From Oscillospiraceae bacterium (GTDB lineage: Bacteria > Bacillota > Clostridia > Oscillospirales > CAG-272): a DNA stretch of 54,906 nucleotides. The stretch lies in NCBI GenBank assembly GCA_015064785.1, contig SVRM01000010.1:1-54906 (forward strand), in the 5' to 3' direction. The notes under the pieces are model-generated. The model searched no databases. It was not told the origin of the DNA and was given only the letters and a program-made list of their open reading frames with translations. Shown piece by piece: positions 44,784 through 53,673 of the stretch. Made by a program: the position numbers and the translations under genes. Position 1 is the stretch's first letter; each line of letters opens with the position of its first letter.

Positions 44784-45703
44784 GATGATTCCTCTGTTTT
44801 TCCAAGTTTTTGTGCTGCCATTGCCGCGCCCCATACGGGTTCGCACGTCATGCATTCTATCATCAGACGGGGATGAGATGACAGAAAACGCTCCAGACGA
44901 CAAACAATTTCCGGTTCCTTTGATAAACCGCCGCACAGAACCACCGGAATGGTGTTCATTTCTGCGGGAAGACGGTTTTCCGCCGCGAAAATCAGTCTGG
45001 CAATACAGCAGGCATTGGTATCGAGAATGGACAGCGCCATGCGGTCACCGTGCCGGGCGGCTTCCGTGACAAACGGCGCAAAAGAAGCGACAAAGGTTTT
45101 TCCGCCGGCATAAATCCGGCTGACCAACGCTTCCGGCGAACACTGTGTTTTTTCTTCGATGAGCGATGTTAAAAGCGTATCCGGACCCGAGCCGTCATGT
45201 GCGGAATAGTACGCATCCAAGGCATCCCGTCCGAGATTGAAGCCGCTGCCGCCTTTGTCAACAAAATAGCCCCAGCCGCCGACACGGTGCAAATCCGCGC
45301 CGTATTTCGCCTGCACACAGATACCTGTTCCGAGGATTGCACAGATACCATCACGCGACCCCAGTCCCGCTTCCAGAATGTTCCGGTTGTCGCCGTCACA
45401 GTCAAAGGCACCAAAGCCAAAGCCTGCAAAAAAAGCCGCAAGCGTCTGCCGTGCCGACGGAGAACCGCCGCCGGCAATCCCTGCAAACATCGCGGTTTCC
45501 GACAGGTCAATTCCGGCGCAGATGTCATCAATGGCAGAACGCAGAACCGACTGCGCCCGTTCAAATCCAATATCCATCGGGTTACATGCAACTGTGCAGC
45601 GCTGTCTTTGGACTGCGCCCTCACGGTCTGTCAGAAGCAGCGCGGTTTTGGTACCGCCGCCGTCGATTCCGAGAAAATATCGAATGCATTTCTGCATATG
45701 CAT
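44777..45703 (-). CDS. BadF/BcrA-type N-acetylmuramate/N-acetylglucosamine kinase-like protein
   Basis: This protein is about 308 residues. The phosphate motif FLGIDGGGTKTALLLTD is at the N-terminus; AGIAGGGSPSARQTL, AILGTGICVQAKYGADLHRV, GGWGYFVDKGGSGFNLGRDAL and VVLCGGLSKEP complete the ASKHA fold. Adjacent to murQ and overlapping it, the protein most likely phosphorylates MurNAc (and GlcNAc), as Clostridium MurK does. The start is uncertain: ATGs at 45709, 45703 and 45697 all lack a good ribosome site. The upstream 300 bases are a hairpin array, which may have displaced the original leader or may itself control expression. Confidence 0.85.
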   Translation of the reverse strand: MHMQKCIRYFLGIDGGGTKTALLLTDREGAVQRQRCTVACNPMDIGFERAQSVLRSAIDDICAGIDLSETAMFAGIAGGGSPSARQTLAAFFAGFGFGAFDCDGDNRNILEAGLGSRDGICAILGTGICVQAKYGADLHRVGGWGYFVDKGGSGFNLGRDALDAYYSAHDGSGPDTLLTSLIEEKTQCSPEALVSRIYAGGKTFVASFAPFVTEAARHGDRMALSILDTNACCIARLIFAAENRLPAEMNTIPVVLCGGLSKEPEIVCRLERFLSSHPRLMIECMTCEPVWGAAMAAQKLGKTEESSC

Positions 45704-45715
45704 TACCATCAAGGC

Positions 45716-46008
45716 GCTGCAAGACTTCAACTTACAGCACTCCCATCCTTTCATTGCGGTATTGGAACTGTTCAAAAAGAATCGCCATCGGATGACGATG
45801 AACCGGGCTATTGCACTTACGTGCCTCAGCCCAAGGGACTGCATGAATGCAGTCCGGAAGTTCTCCCTTGCCCCTCATCCGAGGGGCATTTTCATATGCG
45901 AAGACCCGCAGTCTGACTGCGGACCGGCATGAAAACCGGGAAATTCGGGTCACTTCGTGACCCCGTGGCTGTCGCAGGTTGAATACCTGCCGCAAGTTTT
46001 CAACTTGC
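45716..46008. repeat. Multi-hairpin array (element 2)
   Basis: About 290 bases hold at least nine short hairpins: 45716-45738 (8 bp, one mismatch), 45786-45800 (5 bp), 45805-45832 (nested GGGCT/AGCCC and GCAC/GTGC), 45837-45854 (8 bp, GACTGCAT/ATGCAGTC), 45870-45887 (7 bp, GCCCCTC/GAGGGGC), 45906-45922 (7 bp), 45947-45963 (7 bp, GGGTCAC/GTGACCC), 45974-45990 (6 bp) and 45992-46008 (7 bp). Loops are mostly 2-5 bases. No gene-like frame covers it. The structure matches the array at 8782-9031 in kind, not in sequence. Confidence 0.85.
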
Positions 46009-46230
46009 AACAACCCCATCAAAGATTCTTTTCATATACAAATTCTCTTTAGTAAATTATACACGAAAACCACTGTATTGTCAACCGAAATCTATGGAAA
46101 CCGACAAAGTATTTTCGTGGAAAAATGGAAAATCACCGTTTGTATTCACAAAACCGCAACAATTCAAAAACATTTATGACACATCTGCGTGGTATACTAT
46201 AACAATCTTATCACAAGGAGCAAAATGCTT

Positions 46231-46692
46231 ATGAACTGGCTTACCGCGCTGCTTCAAAACCCGTTTCTGATTATTCCGATGCTTGCATGGTTCACGGCAC
46301 AGGTTCTGAAAACGATCATTCATGCTGTCATCAACCGAAAATTCGATATCACGCGTATGTTCGGCGACGGCGGTATGCCCTCCGGACATTCTGCGACCGT
46401 AACCTCTCTGGCGGTTCTGTCCGCGCTGGTTTACGGCTGCGGCTCCTTTCAGTTTGCCATCGCGGCGGTGCTTGCCATCATCGTCTGCCACGATGCCATG
46501 GGTGTCCGTCTGGAAACGGGCAAACAAGCGGAAGTGCTCAATGACCTGATTGAGATCATCGATATGCTGACCACCGAAAAGCTGCCGGAGGTCAAGCTCA
46601 AGGAGTTTGTCGGGCATACGCCGGTACAGGTTGCAGCCGGCATCATCGTCGGCATTGCAAACGCATTTGCCTGGTATCACCTGCTGTTTTGA
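46231..46692 (+). CDS. Divergent PAP2-family (DUF212) membrane protein
   Basis: This 153-aa protein starts at ATG 46231, ten bases after AAGGAG; an ATG two codons earlier is also possible. It has four or so membrane helices, the acid-phosphatase-like signature MFGDGGMPSGHSATVTSLAV, and AIIVCHDAMGVRLETGKQAEVLN. The family is related to PAP2 lipid phosphatases, but its activity is unproven; plant members localise to organelle membranes. It is monocistronic with its own terminator. Confidence 0.88.
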   Translation: MNWLTALLQNPFLIIPMLAWFTAQVLKTIIHAVINRKFDITRMFGDGGMPSGHSATVTSLAVLSALVYGCGSFQFAIAAVLAIIVCHDAMGVRLETGKQAEVLNDLIEIIDMLTTEKLPEVKLKEFVGHTPVQVAAGIIVGIANAFAWYHLLF

Positions 46693-46707
46693 TCTTTATG
46701 ATTGAAC

Positions 46708-46744
46708 ACCGCATCGGAGAATCCAATCGCCGATGCGGTGTTTT
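46708..46744 (+). terminator. Rho-independent terminator after the PAP2-like gene
   Basis: ACCGCATCGG (46708-46717) pairs perfectly with CCGATGCGGT (46730-46739), followed by GTTTTTATC. Confidence 0.88.
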
Positions 46745-46765
46745 TATCGATTTGTCTCAACCCTC

Positions 46766-46794
46766 TTGCGTCTCCGACGGATCTGTGCTATAAT
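46766..46794 (+). promoter_or_regulatory. SigA-type promoter of the UroD-family gene
   Basis: TTGCGT (46766-46771), a 17-base spacer and TATAAT (46789-46794). Confidence 0.75.
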
Positions 46795-46855
46795 GATAGC
46801 AGAAACGCATTCCGCCGTGACGGATACCCATTCATTCAAAGGAGAACCTCTTATC

Positions 46856-47920
46856 ATGACCAACCGTGAGAATTATCTTGCCATTGCCAGACGGCAGGGC
46901 TACGAATATATGCCCGTTCATTTCAGCATGTGTCCGAGCTTGCAGGCACGCTTCAACGAATATCTGGAAACACATGCGCTGTTCATTCCGGAGGGACCGT
47001 CGCATGTCGGTGCTCTGCCGATGATCTGTGCGTCCTCTGATACATTTCTGCCGTATTTTGATCAGAAACCGCTCAAGCCGGGATCGAACATCGACCGGTG
47101 GGGTGTCGCACATGAACCTGGCTCTGCGGCGGCATTTCATATGACCCATATGCGTCATCCGATGGAGGCTTTCGACTCGCTCGAACAGTTTGCATCCTAT
47201 CCGTTCCCGGTGTTCTCCGCCGAAGGTGCTGAAGCGCAGAAGGCACGGACAGAAGCCCTCCATGCAGCCGGAAAGGCAGTACAGGGCGACCTCGGCTGCT
47301 CAATCTGGGAACAGGCATGGTATCTGCGCGGCATGGAGAATCTGTTCTGTGATATGATGAGTGAGGATCCGATGGCGGAAATTCTTCTGGACCGCGTCAC
47401 GGATATTGCGGTACAGCAGATGGAAAGCCTTGCACGTGCCGGCGTGGATTCCGTGTATTTCGGGGATGACATCGGTATGCAGCACACAATCATGATGAGC
47501 GAGGAGCTGTACTGTGCCTGGCTGAAGCCGCGTCTGAAGCGGCTGATCGATGCGGCAAAGGCAATCAAGCCGGACATCATCATCATTTACCATTCCTGCG
47601 GTCATATCAACGAGCTGATTCCGCATCTGATCGATGCCGGCATCGACGTTCTCAATCCCGTGCAGCCGGAAAGCATGGAATTCCGCGCCATTCACCGCGA
47701 ATACGGTGACCGGCTGTCCTTCCACGGTACCATCGGCACACAGTCCACCATGCCGTTCGGCACACCCGCCGAAGTCCGGCAGAAGGTTTTTGAAAACCTC
47801 GATATCGCAGGCAAAAAAGGCGGGCTGTTCGTTGCTCCGACACATCTGCTCGAACCGGATGTCCCGGTGGAAAATATTGTTGCATATATCCGCGCCTGCG
47901 CAGAATATACAAGCTGTTAA
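46856..47920 (+). CDS. Uroporphyrinogen decarboxylase-family protein (MtaA/CmuA-like)
   Basis: This 354-aa protein starts at ATG 46856, eleven bases after AAGGAG. It has the UroD TIM-barrel fold with the zinc-binding motif seen in corrinoid methyltransferases (IIYHSCGHINELIPHLIDAG), plus DSVYFGDDIGMQ and VLNPVQPESMEF. It lacks the RQAGRYLPEY motif of true HemE, so it is not a heme enzyme. Relatives transfer methyl groups between corrinoid proteins and thiols or act on methoxylated compounds. No corrinoid protein gene is adjacent, so the substrate is open. Confidence 0.87.
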   Translation: MTNRENYLAIARRQGYEYMPVHFSMCPSLQARFNEYLETHALFIPEGPSHVGALPMICASSDTFLPYFDQKPLKPGSNIDRWGVAHEPGSAAAFHMTHMRHPMEAFDSLEQFASYPFPVFSAEGAEAQKARTEALHAAGKAVQGDLGCSIWEQAWYLRGMENLFCDMMSEDPMAEILLDRVTDIAVQQMESLARAGVDSVYFGDDIGMQHTIMMSEELYCAWLKPRLKRLIDAAKAIKPDIIIIYHSCGHINELIPHLIDAGIDVLNPVQPESMEFRAIHREYGDRLSFHGTIGTQSTMPFGTPAEVRQKVFENLDIAGKKGGLFVAPTHLLEPDVPVENIVAYIRACAEYTSC

Positions 47921-47938
47921 TCCCCCGACAACATCACA

Positions 47939-47975
47939 CGAGGTGCTGCAAAAATCCGCAGCACCTCGGTTTTAT
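47939..47975 (+). terminator. Rho-independent terminator after the UroD-family gene
   Basis: CGAGGTGCTGC (47939-47949) pairs perfectly with GCAGCACCTCG (47958-47968), followed by GTTTTATTTT. Confidence 0.9.
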
Positions 47976-48015
47976 TTTGTGAAACATGGTCCTGCCGGCA
48001 AACAAACAGCCGCAG

Positions 48016-49536
48016 TCAGTTGTTTTCCTCGAATGCCTCGTACAGCTCTTCCAGCTTCCGTTCCGCACCGCGGCGGAGCTTTTCCACCGAGGAGGTGTAA
48101 TCCGACGACTGCCCGGTAACGAGATCACGGTAGATCATACCGATGCCGTTCAGCGCATAATTGTATGCGTAAATGAAATTGGTAGTAATCGTATCGTGAA
48201 TCAGATCGATCATCTGCGACGAGACATCATCGCGGGAATACTTGATCTTGGTCGCGGTTTCATACCAGACCGGCGTAACAGACCGATAGGTTTCGGCACA
48301 CATCGCCTCCAGAATCGCACCGGTCATATCAATATTGACCGAGCTTGCATTGACCGCACCGATGGACGCGGCATCATGCACCAATGACCGGTACTGTTCC
48401 TGTTCTTCGTCAAACTTCGGATACGGAATCATGCCGAAGTCATCCTTCATGTCTCGCAGATATTTCGCACCGCTGAGATGCGCACACCAGAACATGGACC
48501 GGCCCTCGGAGAAAATTCGCGTTGCATCGGTCGAGCTTTCCGTGCCGGAAAAACTGCCGGCCTGCCAGAAGAATTCCGACAAACGTTCTGCAAGCGTCAC
48601 CGCATCTTCCTGCTGTAGGGTCAGCTCCACAGATCCCTCACCTGTGCGGCGGGCAAACGGAATATCCGTGCTGTAAACAAACGGGTCAACAGTACCTGTG
48701 GTGCGGTATGTCACATAGCCGAGCATATCATCGCCGTCGGTTCTGCCGTTGTTGTTCAGATCGGACCAGACATCACGGCTGATTCCCGCCATCCGCTCAA
48801 ATGTCCAGCTGCCGTCCAGCACCGCCTCGTATAATCCGTCGGCATGATCGGCATATTCGGCATACAGCGCTTTGTTGAAATATACCGTATGCGCGTACAT
48901 CAGCGCACGGATAAAGTAATCACCGACCGCAAAGAAGCGGGATGTCTCCCCGAGCTGAAGCTGGGTCATGTAGTCTTCCCACCACCATGGCTGTGAAAAA
49001 TCCACGTGATCGAGATGGTACAGATTGTATAGTCCCCCGCGGGAAATCAACGGTGCCAGTTCATACTGGTAAGCAATGAACAGATCATATGTCTGATCGC
49101 CTGCCATCAGCAGGGACGAAATCGAGTTGATGCTGCCATTGGGCTGAGAGATCTGATCCAATGTGATGTTCAGCCGCTCCTCAACCGCAAGATTGCGCGC
49201 AATAACCGCATCATTGACAATATCTCCGGCGGCATTCTCCAGACCGATGGTATATTTTGCGGCTTCCTCATAGGCATAAATCCCGAAGCTGCGTCCTTCA
49301 AAATCCAGATCGGCGGGGAGATTGTCGGGGATTGCCGTGCGGTCATCAGCAGATGCTTCCGTCTGCACCGTCACCCCGTCCGTGATCGGTAACGCAGTGG
49401 TTGCTTCACCGGGCTGCGCAGTCCCCGCATGACAGGAGGACATCAGCAAAAGTACAGCCAGTGAAAGAAGTAATGTTCGATTGTGTTTCATCATTTTGAT
49501 TGCATCGGCTTTCTCCGGCGAAAACCGTCCTTTCAT
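48016..49536 (-). CDS. Extracellular solute-binding lipoprotein, sugar ABC type (copy 3)
   Basis: This 506-aa protein starts at ATG 49536 after GAGGG. That start gives a long positive n-region; internal Met at residues 15-16 would give a more usual signal peptide but has no ribosome site. The lipobox is LLMSSCHAG. Family marks: IVNDAVIARNLAVEERLNIT, QPWWWEDYMTQLQLGETSRF, DFGMIPYPKFDEEQEQY, and the calcium-loop-like DLNNNGRTDGDDM. It follows the heparinase-like gene by 25 bases, so the pair is probably one operon importing and processing a uronic-acid or host-glycan oligomer. The ligand is inferred. Confidence 0.88.
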   Translation of the reverse strand: MKGRFSPEKADAIKMMKHNRTLLLSLAVLLLMSSCHAGTAQPGEATTALPITDGVTVQTEASADDRTAIPDNLPADLDFEGRSFGIYAYEEAAKYTIGLENAAGDIVNDAVIARNLAVEERLNITLDQISQPNGSINSISSLLMAGDQTYDLFIAYQYELAPLISRGGLYNLYHLDHVDFSQPWWWEDYMTQLQLGETSRFFAVGDYFIRALMYAHTVYFNKALYAEYADHADGLYEAVLDGSWTFERMAGISRDVWSDLNNNGRTDGDDMLGYVTYRTTGTVDPFVYSTDIPFARRTGEGSVELTLQQEDAVTLAERLSEFFWQAGSFSGTESSTDATRIFSEGRSMFWCAHLSGAKYLRDMKDDFGMIPYPKFDEEQEQYRSLVHDAASIGAVNASSVNIDMTGAILEAMCAETYRSVTPVWYETATKIKYSRDDVSSQMIDLIHDTITTNFIYAYNYALNGIGMIYRDLVTGQSSDYTSSVEKLRRGAERKLEELYEAFEENN

Positions 49537-49561
49537 GAATCTTGTCCCTCACCCCGGGGAA

Positions 49562-51514
49562 TCAGACCGTTTGCAGTTCAAACCGGACAAGGAACCTCTC
49601 TTCCTTCCGTTTCTCCAGCGCTGTAACCGTAATTCTGCCCCAGCCGCCTTCATCGTCATTGACATTGGGATTGATGCCGTTGTGAAGGCTTTTTTCATTG
49701 CGCGGATGATTGACGCCGCCAAGGGAGAATTCCATGTTTTCCCCGCCGATGGCCTCAATTCTGCAGTTTTCGGGTTCCAGAACCGTACACAGCAGCCGTC
49801 CGCCGCCGTTTTCTATGACGAATTGGCGGTCACCAATCAGTGCCGGTTCTGCCTGACAGTGAACATGGAACTGTTTGATAAACGAGGCATCGAGTGCCGT
49901 CAAGGTATCCTCTACCGTGAACACACCGCACTCCCCGGTCCCCGGCTCAAATGTCATGGTTCGGATATACGACGCACAGCTTTCCCGATACGGCACGGTC
50001 AGATCGCCCGTGATGGAAACGAAATCCTCCCGTTCCGTGTGGGACATAACAACACCGCGGCGGTAATCTGACTGCATCGTCATCAGGTCCGGGACCTCCC
50101 AGCTTTCATTCAGAATCAGCTGTCCGCCGTCATAAACTGCATCCGGTCTTCCCCAGAACGGAATTGTCGTTCCGATTTTCGCCGGATCGGAAACAGTCAG
50201 GCAGTTGTGCGCATAAGTACGGTTCAGATAGTTATAGTGATGCTCACAACCGAACCAGTCATAGTAGCCGCTGTCGGAGGCGAGAATCCCGCGGTGGTAA
50301 ATTTCAAAATGACCGCAGTCATAATGGTCGTGTGCCGTGGAAAAATATTCGCCGATTTTCATAATCAGCAGGGTATCGTCCTTTTTGTAAAGCGTGATGC
50401 CGGCAGGCGTTCCGAAATACCGCGCAGACGGCAGCTGTTCAGACGGCTTGGGCGGTGTAAAGCGATTAAAAATCAAAAAGACCGTCGGGGACAGCATTCC
50501 CTCGCTGAAGGAACCGTCGATATAATAGTCCCTTCCGTATTTATCGGGAACCAGAAACAGCGGATGGTAGTGATTGAAATAGTGAGAGCGATACATCTCT
50601 CTGCCGGTCAGCGCACCGGCGAAGAACATCGGTACCGTGGCAGGCGAGCGCTTCGTGTAGCTGTCCTTGCCCTTGCTTTCTCCGAAATCGTCGGCAATGC
50701 GCATGTATTCCCCATCCGGACGGAGCAGGTAGAACAGCGATTCCGCCATGTTGTCAAAGTTCTCATCAAAAACTTTTTCACCGCTCATCGCCGCAAACAG
50801 AAGCTGACACCATGCCGCAAAGCAATAGCGGTAGCCGCCATAGGACGGACCTTGCAGCTGATAACGAGCGCGGTAAAAGAATTCGTAGGTCGGAACATAT
50901 TCGTCGAGAATCCGTCCGGCGCAAAAGTCGTAAATATCCGGACGCTCATCATAAACGGCAATCGAAAAGCTCAGGCAGTCGCGCATCAGCTGTGCTTCTG
51001 CCGCATGGGAGCCGATGGGAGACTGCTTGGTCGGCGGATAACCCATTTCCAGTGTTGATGACAGAATGGTTTCACAGCAGCCGATCATTTCCTGCCGCTG
51101 TTCTTCGGAAAAATATGGATACAGCCAGTCGTAGCACAGGGCGCAGGTGTGTACCACATGCCCGCCGAACCGCGCCTTCATCAGTTTATCACTCTGCGGA
51201 TTGTAGTTTGCCGCCAGACGCAGACTTGCGGAAACGACCGTCTCCGCACCTGCCCGGTCATCCGTCAGAAGTGCCGCCAGCGCCTTTGCCTCCAGCACGA
51301 TGCAAAGCTGACTGTGATAATTTCCGCTCACAAATGCATCTTCATATTCCGCGAGATTCTTTTCGCACAGGAATTTCCACTGCGCGTATTCCCGCTCGCA
51401 TTCGGGCAAGGTCATATTGTTTCTGATCCGGTCAAAATCGCGTCTGCGGAGCATCACGCGCGGATGCTCGCCCGGCGGTGTGATGCGTGGCTTTCGGTAA
51501 GGGGATGATATCAT
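49562..51514 (-). CDS. Heparinase II/III-like protein
   Basis: This 650-aa protein starts at ATG 51514, six bases after GGAGG; earlier in-frame ATGs lack spacing. The N-terminal half is an alpha/alpha toroid (residues about 60-330, e.g. ALCYDWLYPYFSEEQRQEMI). The C-terminal half is the beta-sandwich heparinase II/III domain with STAHDHYDCGHFEIYHRG, SDSGYYDWFGCEHHYNY and YAHNCLTVSD. The family holds lyases for uronic-acid polysaccharides (heparin, alginate, chondroitin). There is no signal peptide, so it should act on imported oligomers. It has its own promoter and is followed by solute-binding copy 3. Confidence 0.87.
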   Translation of the reverse strand: MISSPYRKPRITPPGEHPRVMLRRRDFDRIRNNMTLPECEREYAQWKFLCEKNLAEYEDAFVSGNYHSQLCIVLEAKALAALLTDDRAGAETVVSASLRLAANYNPQSDKLMKARFGGHVVHTCALCYDWLYPYFSEEQRQEMIGCCETILSSTLEMGYPPTKQSPIGSHAAEAQLMRDCLSFSIAVYDERPDIYDFCAGRILDEYVPTYEFFYRARYQLQGPSYGGYRYCFAAWCQLLFAAMSGEKVFDENFDNMAESLFYLLRPDGEYMRIADDFGESKGKDSYTKRSPATVPMFFAGALTGREMYRSHYFNHYHPLFLVPDKYGRDYYIDGSFSEGMLSPTVFLIFNRFTPPKPSEQLPSARYFGTPAGITLYKKDDTLLIMKIGEYFSTAHDHYDCGHFEIYHRGILASDSGYYDWFGCEHHYNYLNRTYAHNCLTVSDPAKIGTTIPFWGRPDAVYDGGQLILNESWEVPDLMTMQSDYRRGVVMSHTEREDFVSITGDLTVPYRESCASYIRTMTFEPGTGECGVFTVEDTLTALDASFIKQFHVHCQAEPALIGDRQFVIENGGGRLLCTVLEPENCRIEAIGGENMEFSLGGVNHPRNEKSLHNGINPNVNDDEGGWGRITVTALEKRKEERFLVRFELQTV

Positions 51515-51548
51515 AGGACGTTCCTCCGACATGTTTTTCGTTGAAACC

Positions 51549-51577
51549 ATTATAACAGAAACACCGGAGAATTACAA
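51549..51577 (-). promoter_or_regulatory. SigA-type promoter of the heparinase-like gene
   Basis: On the minus strand: TTGTAA (51572-51577), a 17-base spacer and TATAAT (51549-51554), 34 bases before the start codon. Confidence 0.8.
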
Positions 51578-51670
51578 TGCTTTGCGGAAGATTTTTCGTT
51601 TGTTTGATCGAAATTGCATTTACGAAAAACAAATTTTCATCCTATCTCCCCCGGTCAAACAAAACTTCTG

Positions 51671-51699
51671 TTGATATTCACGCACAAATATAGTATAAT
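51671..51699 (+). promoter_or_regulatory. SigA-type promoter leading into a decayed gene
   Basis: TTGATA (51671-51676), a 17-base spacer and TATAAT (51694-51699), pointing to the broken frame at 51713-52096 and divergent from the heparinase promoter. Confidence 0.65.
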
Positions 51700-51712
51700 G
51701 AATACAGCCCCC

Positions 51713-52096
51713 CTGAAAAGAGATGATATCATCATACGCCTATATGAACAACTCCTTGCCTAAAATCCGCTTGTCTCCTATGAAGAAGATCGCGCCAAAA
51801 ACGGACCGCTTGCCCTTGTCTCAGTGGAGGAAACCCGGATGGTCACACACAGTGTCACATACAAAAAATGTCTGTACCGCCGCGGAAACGATCAGGACAT
51901 CTTGGGATATCTGACAACAGTCGCTCCGGATGCCGCAGCTGAGATTGCCGTCTTTGCCTGCCCGCTGAAAACCATCAAGCCGGTCATGGAACACACTGCT
52001 GATGCGCTCGCCTTCTGTACACGTTCCACCACGGATGTCATTTTGCTTACAGCGAACAGGTGCGCCTCTCACCAATGTTATGTCAGAATACAATAA
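51713..52096 (+). pseudogene. Decayed gene fragment with an in-frame stop
   Basis: One frame reads protein-like sequence for 128 codons: KRDDIIIRLYEQLLA, then a TAA stop (51761-51763), then NPLVSYEEDRAKNGPLALVS, VTYKKCLYRRGNDQDILGYL, IAVFACPLKTIKPVMEHTA and DVILLTANRCASHQCYVRIQ. No ATG or ribosome site fits, although a good promoter lies just upstream. Its end overlaps the 3' end of the sialidase-like gene by 14 bases. I do not recognise the family with confidence; the divergent position to a glycan operon would suit a truncated transcriptional regulator. A coincidental open frame is possible but less likely given the composition. Confidence 0.4.
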
Positions 52097-53429
52097 TCTC
52101 AACAGTTTTTATGCCCTTGCGCTTGATGCCGTCGCTGTCTGGGACATAAAAATCGCTGAACGCAAGCAGTGCGCGGTCATCTGCAATCGGCAGAATCGTG
52201 CAGTTGCAGCAGCTGCCCGCCCATTGGTGGAAATTCGGGCGTGCAGGCGGATGATTGGCAAGAACGCTGCGGTCCCCGTCGGTCATGACCTCAAGTGCAT
52301 CCGACCATGTGCGGCCGCTGTCGCAGCTTGCATAGACATAAATGCCCGGACGGGTGATGACTGCCAGCGTCACGCCGTTTTTCAGCTGTATTAACTGCGG
52401 AAGTGCGCCGCGATCATGAAAGTACTCCGGCTTTGACCAGGTATAGCCACCGTCCTCAGAGCGGGACAGATATGTCGGTCCCCATTCCGGCGCTCCGCGG
52501 AACACATCGCAGGTACGCAGAATGCACAGTATCGAACCGTCGGGCGTAAACGCGAGCTTCGGCTCACAGAATCCGTTTTTCAGATGTGCCAGCGGATCTC
52601 GCGTCTCATCAGGTTCCTTGTAGGGAATGTAACCGCGCAGCTGCCATGTTTCTCCATTGTCATCTGAATGCAGGATATAGGCATTGGTCGTTCCCTCATA
52701 CACGCCGGTAAACGGGTTGGTACCGTTCCCGCGATAATGCGCAAGATAAAGAGAACCGTCCGGTGCAACCTCGACATCACGGCAGGTATACAATCCGGCA
52801 TTATTGAGCATAACCGATTCCAGATCCTTGCGTGTCGCATGGGACGGTGAGAAGCTCACCGTTGTGCGGTATTTCCAATCGACCCCGGCATATACTTGTC
52901 CACCTTCACTCTCACCGTTCCTCAGACGATGGAAGCAGAAGCGCTTTTCGATCATGTGATCGTGAATTGAGTCAAGAAAGTAAACCTTATATTTTAAGCC
53001 GAAAATATCGGTGTATGTCGTGATCGGGAACGGAAGCTGGTTTTTATCCTCCGGTTTCTGTGGAATCAGCTCGTCTGTTGGCAGATGATATGTCGCAAAA
53101 GACCATGGTGCTTCCTTCACTCCGACCAGACTTTCCGGAGGATTGGGCATAGAGCGCAGGACATCGCCGTTTGGCAGCTGTGTTCCCATCATATCCTTGT
53201 CTTCCTTTGTCGCCGGACTCCAGCTTGCACCGCAATCTTCGGTGACCATCCATTTTCCGGCAGTATCCCCATCCAGACAGACCCACGAATCGTCATCATC
53301 GTGGATATACATTCCGATATTTCCGTTTTTCATCGGATAGAGCTTCGGAAACTGTACCCAGCCCCATGAAAGATTTTCCATTGTATCGCCGATATATACG
53401 ACACGCTCATTCTCCTTATACAACTGCAT
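52083..53429 (-). CDS. Sialidase/BNR-repeat (Asp-box) protein
   Basis: This 448-aa protein starts at ATG 53429, six bases after AAGGAG. It is a six-bladed propeller with three clear Asp boxes of the form S-x-D-x-G-x-T-W: HSDDNGETW, RSEDGGYTW and SCDSGRTW. Other marks are CRDVEVAPDGSLYLAHYRG, GFCEPKLAFTPDGSILCILR and RPNFHQWAGSC. The arginines could belong to a sialidase triad, but the assignment is not secure, and many proteins of this type are exo-glycosidases of unknown target. There is no signal peptide. It has its own consensus promoter and is the last intact complete gene of the window. Confidence 0.85.
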   Translation of the reverse strand: MQLYKENERVVYIGDTMENLSWGWVQFPKLYPMKNGNIGMYIHDDDDSWVCLDGDTAGKWMVTEDCGASWSPATKEDKDMMGTQLPNGDVLRSMPNPPESLVGVKEAPWSFATYHLPTDELIPQKPEDKNQLPFPITTYTDIFGLKYKVYFLDSIHDHMIEKRFCFHRLRNGESEGGQVYAGVDWKYRTTVSFSPSHATRKDLESVMLNNAGLYTCRDVEVAPDGSLYLAHYRGNGTNPFTGVYEGTTNAYILHSDDNGETWQLRGYIPYKEPDETRDPLAHLKNGFCEPKLAFTPDGSILCILRTCDVFRGAPEWGPTYLSRSEDGGYTWSKPEYFHDRGALPQLIQLKNGVTLAVITRPGIYVYASCDSGRTWSDALEVMTDGDRSVLANHPPARPNFHQWAGSCCNCTILPIADDRALLAFSDFYVPDSDGIKRKGIKTVEIIVF

Positions 53430-53484
53430 ATTTTTCTCCTTCATAATCATAATTGGGGTCAAACACACCGGATGTTCTGTTCTC

Positions 53485-53513
53485 ATTTTAGCATACCTTA
53501 CTTCGCATGTCAA
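53485..53513 (-). promoter_or_regulatory. SigA-type promoter of the sialidase-like gene, with a nearby inverted repeat
   Basis: On the minus strand: TTGACA (53508-53513), a 17-base spacer and TAAAAT (53485-53490). The inverted repeat AGGTAT / ATACCT spans about 53519-53539 just upstream, and AAGGTATGC recurs in the spacer, a possible operator. Confidence 0.75.
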
Positions 53514-53560
53514 GGAAGAGGTATATTTTTTTCATACCTGTATCTTCCGTACGCTTTTTC

Positions 53561-53589
53561 TTGACAAGTTTGTGTTTATTCTGTATAAT
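53561..53589 (+). promoter_or_regulatory. Consensus promoter leading into an interrupted gene
   Basis: TTGACA (53561-53566), a 17-base spacer and TATAAT (53584-53589). It precedes the short frame at 53674 and is among the best promoters in the window, yet no intact gene follows. Confidence 0.75.
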
Positions 53590-53673
53590 TAAGATAACAG
53601 ATTCACACAGCAGATATCATTTGTCAGAGCATGTATTACATATGATACGACATCAAATAAAGGAGGACTAAGT

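Noticed and set aside
46856..47920. Uroporphyrinogen decarboxylase HemE
   Set aside because: The fold is UroD-like, but the N-terminal substrate motif of HemE is missing and a zinc-type HSCGH motif is present, as in corrinoid methyltransferases. No other heme genes are near.
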